Source: WHTI01 sp046715095 (lineage in GTDB: Bacteria; Actinomycetota; CADDZG01; WHSQ01). Taken from it: 5,176 nucleotides of DNA. The translations under genes were made by a program, and so were the position numbers. Where the stretch lies: contig JBKJZQ010000113.1 of assembly GCA_046715095.1 (NCBI GenBank), positions 1 to 5,176 of the forward strand. The letters run 5' to 3'. The notes beneath the pieces were generated by a model. That model searched no databases, was not told the origin of the DNA, and was given only the letters and a program-made list of their open reading frames with translations. Positions 1 to 5,176 of this stretch are shown in pieces; the first letter of the stretch is position 1, and each line of letters starts with the position of its first letter.

Positions 1-1
1 C

Positions 2-316
2 ATCAATCTGAGCCAGGCGACCACCTACCTCGCGCTGGCCCCCAAGTCGAACGCCGCCTACATGGCCATCACCAAAGCAGCCGAGGACGTGCAGAACCAC
101 GGCCCGCTCCCGGTTCCCAAGCACCTCAAGGATGCCCATGGATCGGCGTCGCGCCAGGTCGGGGCCGGTAAGGGCTACGAGTATCCCCACGCCCACGGGG
201 GCTACATCGATCAGCAGTACCTGCCGGATCGCCTCGCCAAGTCCCGCTACTACGAACCCCAAGCGGGTCGCGAGGCAGAACTGGCAGCAGACCTAGACAA
301 GAAAAAGAGCAGATAA
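2..316 (+). CDS. rarA: Replication-associated recombination protein A (RarA/MgsA), C-terminal part
   Basis: This is the last 104 residues of RarA, a AAA+ ATPase of the clamp-loader/RuvB-like group that acts at stalled replication forks. The start lies upstream of the window, and the first base is the third position of a split codon. The ATPase core with its Walker motifs is outside the window. What is visible is the conserved C-terminal tetramerisation region: a NLSQATTYLALAPKSN block near the start, then PVPKHLKDAH, a GKGYEYPH block, the QQYLPD signature and YYEP, all in the order usual for RarA. The protein ends in a charged tail rich in Asp and Lys before TAA at 314-316. The ATG at 62 is internal, because the reading frame and the family similarity both continue upstream of it. 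The next gene begins 10 bases after the stop. Identity is secure from the motif series; the ATPase function is inferred from the family only. Confidence 0.93.
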   Translation: MNLSQATTYLALAPKSNAAYMAITKAAEDVQNHGPLPVPKHLKDAHGSASRQVGAGKGYEYPHAHGGYIDQQYLPDRLAKSRYYEPQAGREAELAADLDKKKSR

Positions 317-326
317 GCTGCTTCCC

Positions 327-488
327 ATGATCAAGAGACTCTTCTGGATCGCCGTCGGGGCCGCCATCGCGCTCCAGTTCGACCGCTGGTGGCAGGCGAG
401 GCGCGCGAGCTTCACTCCGAACGCCCTGACCGGGACCTTCCTCGATTCCCTCAACCGGAAGCTCGAGGACAAGCCCCGTCAGGCTTAG
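327..488 (+). CDS. Small single-pass membrane protein, DUF6167-like
   Basis: This ORF encodes 53 residues and is absent from longer-ORF predictions because of its size. It begins MIKRLFWIAVGAA, a basic start followed by a hydrophobic segment at about residues 5-18. A Trp/Arg-rich stretch (DRWWQARR, 19-26) follows, then a polar tail with a TPNAL motif (30-34) and a charged C-terminus. Small proteins with this layout (short basic N-terminus, FW, Gly/Ala-rich membrane segment, TPxxL, charged tail) occur between rarA and alaS in actinobacteria and are catalogued as DUF6167; I assign it by this resemblance and by position. It is shorter than the family members I recall. The function is unknown. 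No strong Shine-Dalgarno sequence precedes the ATG, but it starts only 10 bases after the rarA stop, which suggests cotranscription. The hydrophobic segment is short and the tail is probably cytoplasmic. The alternative is a chance ORF, which the syntenic position makes less likely. Confidence 0.6.
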   Translation: MIKRLFWIAVGAAIALQFDRWWQARRASFTPNALTGTFLDSLNRKLEDKPRQA

Positions 489-524
489 CCGTCCGCCAGG
501 CCGTCCACTAGGTAGTCTCATCCC
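489..524 (+). promoter_or_regulatory. alaS leader: possible ribosome binding site or leaderless promoter
   Basis: This 36-base gap separates the small membrane gene from alaS. AGGTAG (510-515) lies nine bases before the alaS ATG and could serve as a weak Shine-Dalgarno sequence. The overlapping TAGTCT (513-518) fits a TAnnnT -10 element at a distance that would place transcription start at or next to the ATG, as in the leaderless transcripts common in actinobacteria. I see no convincing -35 hexamer. A 7-base direct repeat, GCCGTCC, occurs at 488-494 and 500-506. There is no T-box or attenuator structure. Either reading is weak, and the operon may simply be read through from rarA. Confidence 0.22.
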
Positions 525-3149
525 ATGAAGACCCGTGAGATCAGGGACCGTTTCTTCGCCTTCTTCAAGGAGCGCGAGCACCATGTGGTGCCGTCGTCTT
601 CGCTGGTGCCCGACGATCCCTCCCTGCTGCTCACGAATGCTGGGATGAATCAGTTCAAACCGTACTTCCAGGGCGACCAGAGCCCCCCGTTCCCCCGGGT
701 GATGAGCGTGCAGAAGTGCTTCAGGACGACCGACATCGACGAGGTCGGCGACCATAGCCATCTGACGTTCTTCGAGATGCTCGGCAACTTCTCGTTCGGC
801 GACTACTACATGGTGTTGGCGATCCCCTGGGCCTGGGAGCTCGTGACCGAGGCCTACGGGCTCGATCCCGATCGGCTTTGGGCCACGGTCTACGAGACCG
901 ACGTTTAAGCCGCGGAGATATGGCGCGACGGCGTGGGGATCGGATCGGACCGGATCGTGCGCCGTGGTAGGGCGGACAACTTCTGGGATATGGGAGTCGC
1001 GGGACCGTGCGGCCCGTGTTCCGAGATCTTCGTCGACCTCGGTGAATCCTATGGACCGCCATCGAACCTCGGACCGGTAGGGAACGAGGACCGTTATCTC
1101 GAGATATGGAACCTCGTGTTCATGCAGAACGACTGCAACGCGCAGATCGAGCCGGTGGCCGAGCTTCCCAAGAAGAACATCGATACCGGTGCGGGGCTCG
1201 AGCGGATCGCGATGGTCATCCAGAATGTTCCGACGCTGTACGAAACCGATACCTTCGTGGCTCTTATCGAGCGCGCCGAGGAGCTGACCCGGCAGAGCTA
1301 CGGAAAGTCCGAGCCCTCAGACCGCGGTCTAAGGGTCCTCGCCGACCACGGCCGCGCGATGACATTCCTCATCGCCGACGGCGTCTTGCCTTCCAACCAG
1401 GAGCGCGGCTACGTCCTCCGGCGGGTCATGCGTCGTGCGGTGCGACATGCCCGCCTGCTCGGCCGGGGAGACGAGATCCTGCCCGGGCTGATCAACTCCA
1501 CCATCGAGGTGATGTCCGGCGCGTATCCGGACCTCCTGGAGAAGAAGGACTTCATCATCGAGGTCGCGTCCAGCGAAGAGGAGAGGTTCTCCGGCACGTT
1601 GAAGCAGGGGCTGTCGATGCTCGAGGACGAGATCGCGCGCGTATCCGACCCGGGAGCGGGTATCCCCGGAGACGTGGCCTTCAAGCTGCACGACACCTTC
1701 GGCTTCCCGATCGACCTGACGCGCGAGATCGCCCAGGAGTCGGGCGTACAGGTTGACGCGGAACGGTTCGAAACGCTGATGTCCGAGCAGCGGGCACGGG
1801 CACGCGCGGCTCGCAAGCAGGAGGCGGTGGCCGAGGCAGGAGACGTGGGCGCCGGCCTCCTGGAACGGCACGGCCAGACCCAGTTCGACGGCTACGAACA
1901 CCTGAGTGGCACGTCGACGGTCATCGGGATCGCCGACGAGGGCAAGAGCGTGCCGGTGGCGTCGGAGGGGGACAGTGTGGAGATCGTCCTCGATGAGACC
2001 GTTTTCTACGCGGAGGGCGGGGGCCAGGTCGGCGACCGGGGCGAGATAACCACGCCGTCCGGACGGGCCGAGGTCGTGAACACCACCAGGATCGTCCCCG
2101 GCCTCACCGGTCACCTCGCGATCGTCAAGGCCGGCGAGATCCACGTCGGCGACAACGCGGAGCTGACGGTCGATGCATCGTTCCGCCGTAACGCCGAGCG
2201 CGCCCACACGGCCACGCACGTCCTGCACTGGATCCTCAGGGACCGCCTCGGGGAACACGCGACCCAAGCGGGTTCGCTCGTCGAGCCGGGGAGGCTGAGG
2301 TTCGACTTCAACCATTTCGAACCCCTCGGGGACGAGCGGGTCGCGGACATCTCGCAGGAACTGGAGGAGCGGGTTCTCCTCGATGACGATGTGCGGGCGT
2401 TCGAGACCAGCTTCGACTTCGCGAAGTCGATCGGCGCGATGGCGATCTTCGGTGAGAAGTACGGAGATTTCGTACGCGTGGTCGAGATCGGCGACTACTC
2501 GAAGGAACTGTGCGGTGGGACGCACGTTCCACATACCAGTCAGATCGGGGTCGCGGTGGTGACCAGCGAGGGCTCCGTAGGGGCCAATCTCCGGCGCGTC
2601 GAGGCTCTCGTTGGAAGCGACGGTCTCCACTACCTGACGCGCAGGGTTGCGGTTCTCGAGCGCGCCGCCGCCTCTCTCAAGACGAATCCGGAAGAGGTCG
2701 CCGAGAAGGTCGAGCGACTCCTAAAGACAAGCAAGGACATGGAACGCCGCCTCGCGGAGGTCGAGCGTCAGAAGGCGGCAGGGGACGCGATGTCGCTCGC
2801 CGGCGCGGCAGAGGATCTCGGCGGCGCTCGCCTCGTGGTGGCCCGCAGAGACGATGGTGTCGACGTGCTGCGGCAACTGGCTCTGAGCCTCAGGGGGAAA
2901 CTCGGTTCCGCGGTGGTGGTTCTGGGCACGGCGACCGACGGCAAGGCGAACCTCGTGGCCGCGGTGTCCAAGGACCTCGTAGAGAACGGTCTCTCGGCCC
3001 GCGACCTACTGACCGAGGGAGCCAGGTTGCTCGGCGGCGGGGGTGGAGGGAAACCCGACCTCGCCATCTCGGGAGGGTCGAGGACCGAGAACCTCGATCG
3101 GGCGCTGGAGGTTGTGGCGGCCGCAGCGCGCGAGTCGCTCCGGGGATGA
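525..3149 (+). CDS. alaS: Alanine--tRNA ligase, full length but interrupted by an in-frame TAA at codon 128
   Basis: AlaRS joins alanine to tRNA-Ala in the cytoplasm and hydrolyses mischarged Ser- and Gly-tRNA-Ala. The frame spans 874 residue positions, normal for the family, but TAA at 906-908 divides it into 525-908 (127 residues) and a same-frame downstream part. The downstream part is open from 909; its first candidate start is GTG at 933. The class II catalytic core comprises motif 1 and the TNAGMNQF block (residues 7-50), motif 2 (CFRTTDID at 65-72, then FFEMLGNFSFGDY at 82-94) and motif 3 (DTGAGLER, 220-227). The editing domain carries the metal-binding set H561, H565 (HTATH), C663 and H667 (CGGTH). 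A helical coiled-coil stretch (about 721-755) leads to the C-Ala domain with its Gly-rich GGGGGGKPD at 837-845. The start is fixed by an in-frame TAG at 513-515. Residues 96-98 (MVL) replace the usual Lys and acidic positions. The gene ends in an ATGA overlap with ruvX. Identity is certain; whether it yields a working enzyme is open. Confidence 0.93.
906..908 (+). other. In-frame TAA stop inside the alaS catalytic domain
   Basis: Reading from ATG 525, codons 124-127 give E-T-D-V, codon 128 is TAA, and the same frame continues A-A-E-I-W-R-D, which is the expected AlaRS sequence. Aligned by eye with the E. coli region ESDDEAYEIW, the stop falls on the Glu and the preceding Val on an Asp. One base change each (GAA to TAA, GAT to GTT) would explain both. 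No frameshift is involved, since 525 and everything after 908 share one phase. TAA also ends rarA in this window, so it acts as a normal stop here. UAA is not a selenocysteine or pyrrolysine codon. Confidence 0.9.
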
Positions 3150-3580
3150 TCCTCGGCATCGATCCGGGGTCGCGGAGGATCGGAGTGGCGGCCGCCGACC
3201 GGGAGACGCGCTTCGCCCGCCCCCTCGAGGTGATCGATACCGCCTCCACCGATCCCGTCGCACGGATCTCCCTGTTGGTTCGGGACCTCCCGGCGGACCT
3301 GGTAGTCGTCGGACGGCCCGTATCGTTGTCGGGCCGGGCGGGACCCTCGGTCGAGGCACGCAGTGAGTTCGTAAGATCGTTGAGGGAGGCCCTCGAGGTA
3401 CTCGAGGTGCCGGGGGTGCCAGAGGTGAGGGTCGTCGAGCACGACGAGCGTTTGACCACGGTCGTGGCCGAACAAGGTCTGCGGGCAGCAGGGGGACGGG
3501 CAAAGGCGCGCAAGAAGGTGCTGGACGCCGTTGCCGCCCAGGTGATGCTGCAGGGCTTCCTCGATGGGGGTGGGGGATGA
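3146..3580 (+). CDS. ruvX: RuvX/YqgF family putative Holliday junction resolvase / pre-16S rRNA nuclease
   Basis: This is a 144-residue RNase H-fold protein of the YqgF family. Members are linked to 5' maturation of 16S rRNA, and in some bacteria to Holliday-junction resolution; it acts in the cytoplasm. The first strand carries the signature GIDPGSRRIGVA with catalytic Asp6. VVVGRPVSLSG (53-63) matches the family VVGLPLxxxG strand-turn. HDERLTT (99-105) contains the conserved acidic Glu101, and KKVLDAVAAQVMLQ (123-136) supplies the last metal-binding Asp127. Length is typical. The ATG at 3146 overlaps the alaS stop as ATGA, and the protein begins directly with the first strand, so the long same-frame extension upstream to 2510 is only open sequence inside alaS. 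Just before DERLTT is a short xEV-type tandem repeat (residues 83-94). The gene ends in an ATGA overlap with mltG. Family assignment is secure; which of the two nucleic acid roles applies cannot be read from sequence. Confidence 0.93.
   Translation: MILGIDPGSRRIGVAAADRETRFARPLEVIDTASTDPVARISLLVRDLPADLVVVGRPVSLSGRAGPSVEARSEFVRSLREALEVLEVPGVPEVRVVEHDERLTTVVAEQGLRAAGGRAKARKKVLDAVAAQVMLQGFLDGGGG
3392..3427 (+). repeat. Degenerate 9-base tandem repeat inside ruvX
   Basis: Four in-frame 9-base units follow each other: CTCGAGGTA, CTCGAGGTG, CCGGGGGTG and CCAGAGGTG. They encode LEV-LEV-PGV-PEV at RuvX residues 83-94, in the variable loop before the conserved DERLTT strand. The first two units differ at one base and the later ones are diverged. 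The pattern fits a small in-frame slippage expansion that lengthens a loop without harming the fold. Confidence 0.55.
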
Positions 3581-4620
3581 CGAAGCTGACTCGCAGGGGC
3601 AAGGTCGTCGTGATCCTGTTCGTGCTCTTGGGCCTGTTGCTCGTCCCGGTCGCGGGCGGTTACGTCTATCTCCGCTCGGTGGGCTTCTACGGAGCGTCCG
3701 ATCCCGGGCCCGAGGTCGAGTTCGAGATCCCCAATGGATCGGGAGCGGCCGAGATCGGAAAGATCCTCGAGGACAAAGGGGTGATCAAGTCGGCTTTTGC
3801 CTTTCGACTCGCCGCCTATTTCGATGGTGGCGCCGAGGAGATACAGGCGGGCAACTATCTCCTTCCCACCGGACTCACTTCGCGTGATGCGTTGAAGCGA
3901 TTAACTGACACTGACCCCGAAGGTGCGAATTTCGTCACGGTCACGTTCCCCGAGGGGTCGTGGCTCACCGAGATGGCGGACACGGTCGGCGAGGGTACCC
4001 ACATCTCGGGCAAGAAGTTCCTCCAACTGGTCACCAACGGATCCATCAGGTCTCGTTTCTTGCCGGAGGGTGTGGAGACGCTCGAAGGGCTCCTGTTCCC
4101 GTCGACCTATCAGGTGATCGAGAAGGACACCGCCAAGAGCGTGGTGGAGAGGTTCACCACTCAATTCGAGGAGCAGGCCTCGACACTCGACTTCTCGAAA
4201 GCAGACGCTCTCGGATTGTCCGACTACGAGATCGTGATCGTGGCCTCGATGATCGAAGCCGAAACCCGGATGGATGAGGAGCGCCCTAAGGTTGCTCAGG
4301 TGATCTACAACCGCATCCGCGCGGGATGGATGCTGGGGATCGACGCAACGGTCCTCTATGCACTCGGCGACCGGCATGCGGTTCTAACCCAGAGCGCGCT
4401 CGAGGTCGACTCGCCCTACAACACGCGCAGGTACACGGGCTTGCCCCCGACCCCCATCGGGGCGCCCGGTCGCGCTTCACTCGAGGCCGCGCTGAACCCG
4501 GCCGACGGGCCGTGGATGTACTACGTGCTCGCGGATTGCGATGGGAACCACGCCTTCAGCACCACGGACGCCGACTTCTTCGAGGACAAGGCGCACTACC
4601 AGACGCTGGACTGCGGATGA
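3577..4620 (+). CDS. mltG: Endolytic murein transglycosylase MltG (YceG-like)
   Basis: MltG cleaves nascent peptidoglycan glycan strands at the outer face of the cytoplasmic membrane and is thought to set where synthesis ends. The 347-residue protein has a basic start (TKLTRRGK), one transmembrane anchor at about 9-31 and an extracellular remainder. Residues about 45-110 form the N-terminal LysM-like part (VEFEIPNGSGAAEI to AGNYLL). FPEGS and LEGLLFPSTY, typical of the family, follow. The catalytic region reads ASMIEAET, with Glu227 in the position of the E. coli catalytic Glu, then ERPKVAQVIYNRI. SPYNTRRYTGLPPTPI, with Tyr281-Asn282-Thr283, is the usual downstream signature, and ALNPADGPWMYYVLAD closes the domain. 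Two cysteines (321 and 346) lie in the extracellular C-terminal end. The start overlaps the ruvX stop as ATGA behind a G-rich run (3566-3576) that can act as ribosome binding site. Another ATGA at 4617-4620 leads to a mini-ORF before aroE. Identity is firm. Confidence 0.95.
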   Translation: MTKLTRRGKVVVILFVLLGLLLVPVAGGYVYLRSVGFYGASDPGPEVEFEIPNGSGAAEIGKILEDKGVIKSAFAFRLAAYFDGGAEEIQAGNYLLPTGLTSRDALKRLTDTDPEGANFVTVTFPEGSWLTEMADTVGEGTHISGKKFLQLVTNGSIRSRFLPEGVETLEGLLFPSTYQVIEKDTAKSVVERFTTQFEEQASTLDFSKADALGLSDYEIVIVASMIEAETRMDEERPKVAQVIYNRIRAGWMLGIDATVLYALGDRHAVLTQSALEVDSPYNTRRYTGLPPTPIGAPGRASLEAALNPADGPWMYYVLADCDGNHAFSTTDADFFEDKAHYQTLDCG

Positions 4621-4676
4621 GCGAGTCAATGCTCACCCCCCTGAGCCGCACGCACGTCGCGATCGGGAGAGCATGA
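4617..4676 (+). CDS. 19-codon mini-ORF bridging mltG and aroE
   Basis: This tiny ORF begins on the ATGA that ends mltG (ATG 4617-4619, stop of mltG 4618-4620). It ends on the ATGA that begins aroE (aroE ATG 4673-4675, its own TGA 4674-4676). It encodes 19 residues, starting MSESML and ending AIGRA, with no recognisable domain, signal or run of one amino acid that would suggest attenuation. Its frame is also open upstream inside mltG, so openness alone proves little. The possible role is to carry ribosomes across the 52-base gap between mltG and aroE by termination-reinitiation. Alternatively it is chance, as ATGA is common in GC-rich genomes. I do not assign a function to the peptide. Confidence 0.3.
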   Translation: MSESMLTPLSRTHVAIGRA

Positions 4677-5176
4677 GCCGCTCCGCGTCGCGTTTCGTGG
4701 GAATCCTCGGGTGGCCCCTCGAACACACGCTGTCACCGGTGATCCACAACGTTGCGTTCCGAGCCGTGGGCCTCGACTGGACCTACCTGGCGTTCCCGGT
4801 CCCGCCCGAACGGCTGCCCGACGCGATCGCCGGGTTGAGGGCTCTGGGGAGCGCCGGTGCGAACGTGACCATGCCGCACAAGCAAGCCGTGATCCCGCTC
4901 CTCGACGACGTCTCCGGTGACGCTCGAGCGGTCGGAGCGGTGAACACGATCGAGCGCCTCGGCGACCGCTTGATCGGGCACAACACCGATGTCGATGGGT
5001 TCAGGGAGTTCGTGTCCGAGGAGGCCGGGGTGGCCGTGAAGGGGATGTCCTGCGTGGTCCTGGGGGCCGGGGGAGCCGCCAGGGCGATCGTTCGGGCCCT
5101 CGAAGACCTCGACGTCGGCGAGGTCTCGGTCGTGGCACGCCGGGCCGAGGCGGCCGAGGAGGTCGCCTCCTCGGCC
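4673..5176 (+). CDS. aroE: Shikimate dehydrogenase (NADP+), N-terminal 168 residues
   Basis: AroE reduces 3-dehydroshikimate to shikimate with NADPH in the cytoplasmic chorismate pathway. The frame is open to the window edge, so the C-terminal third or more is missing. The substrate domain begins FVGILGWPLEHTLSPVIHN (8-26), where Thr19 and Ser21 take the place of the usual Ser-x-Ser pair that holds the shikimate carboxylate. NVTMPHK (64-70) gives catalytic Lys70. AVNTI (89-93) and HNTDVDGF (103-110) give Asn91 and Asp106 of the active site. The nucleotide domain opens with GAGGAAR (131-137). ARR (155-157) occupies the usual NRT cofactor-phosphate loop, keeping the Arg. The ATG at 4673 leaves a normal short N-terminus before the first strand, and GGGAGA (4665-4670) lies just upstream as a closely spaced ribosome binding site. 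No ATG, GTG or TTG lies in frame between the mltG stop and 4673. In related actinobacteria further aro genes often follow. Confidence 0.94.
   Translation, partial: MSRSASRFVGILGWPLEHTLSPVIHNVAFRAVGLDWTYLAFPVPPERLPDAIAGLRALGSAGANVTMPHKQAVIPLLDDVSGDARAVGAVNTIERLGDRLIGHNTDVDGFREFVSEEAGVAVKGMSCVVLGAGGAARAIVRALEDLDVGEVSVVARRAEAAEEVASSA

Noticed and set aside
482..506. Possible terminator between the small gene and alaS (GGCTTAGCC and repeated GCCGTCC)
   Set aside because: The inverted part has only a three-base stem with a three-base loop and no T-run follows, so it does not support a terminator.
126..761. Minus-strand open frame of 211 codons across rarA, the small gene and the start of alaS
   Set aside because: It runs opposite three genes with family or positional support, and its translation is Arg/Gly/Pro-rich with no domain.
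1329..2630. Long open frame of 433 codons on the minus strand inside alaS
   Set aside because: It lies wholly opposite the well-conserved AlaRS reading frame. High GC content at third positions makes long antisense frames common, and its translation shows no recognisable domain.
933..3149. Separate gene starting at GTG 933
   Set aside because: This start falls in the middle of the AlaRS catalytic domain, with family similarity continuing upstream through 909-932 and into 525-905 in the same phase. It is the downstream part of one interrupted gene.
3565..3576. G-rich run before mltG as a G-quadruplex
   Set aside because: Only two G-tracts are present, too few for an intramolecular quadruplex. 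A purine-rich ribosome binding site is the simpler reading.
2510..3580. Possible fusion or long N-terminal extension of RuvX
   Set aside because: The frame upstream of 3146 is an Arg/Gly-rich out-of-frame reading of alaS. RuvX proteins start at the MxLGIDPG strand, which matches the ATG at 3146.

Overview
The window looks like a piece of a high-GC actinobacterial chromosome, probably an uncultured Acidimicrobiia-like lineage. I infer this from the gene order and base composition, not from any database search. All genes lie on the plus strand. The order rarA, small membrane protein, alaS, ruvX, mltG, aroE is the conserved actinobacterial neighbourhood also seen around alaS in Mycobacterium and Streptomyces. 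Coding density is close to complete; the only non-coding gaps are 317-326 and 489-524. I see no RNA gene, mobile element, CRISPR array or clear terminator.

Region by region: 2-316 is the C-terminal end of the replication-associated ATPase RarA. 327-488 is a 53-residue protein with one hydrophobic N-terminal segment, resembling the DUF6167-type proteins found upstream of alaS in actinobacteria. 525-3149 is alanyl-tRNA synthetase, full length and with all domains, but cut by an in-frame TAA at codon 128 (906-908). 3146-3580 is the RNase H-fold protein RuvX/YqgF. 3577-4620 is the membrane-anchored endolytic murein transglycosylase MltG. 4617-4676 is a 19-codon mini-ORF. 4673 to the window edge is the first 168 residues of shikimate dehydrogenase AroE.

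From alaS onward each cistron overlaps the next by an ATGA (alaS/ruvX, ruvX/mltG, mltG/mini-ORF, mini-ORF/aroE), so this is very probably one translationally coupled operon. It joins tRNA charging, rRNA processing or recombination, peptidoglycan chain termination and aromatic amino acid synthesis. This is conserved synteny rather than one pathway.

The most noteworthy point is the stop codon inside alaS, an essential single-copy gene in most bacteria. The frame is intact on both sides, and the stop sits where a Glu is usual. A nearby stretch of motif 2 (residues 96-98) also departs from the family consensus, with T bases where A or G would restore it. A sequencing or assembly artefact is the simplest explanation; a real nonsense allele with suppression or a second alaS is the alternative. 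I found no convincing undescribed system in this window.
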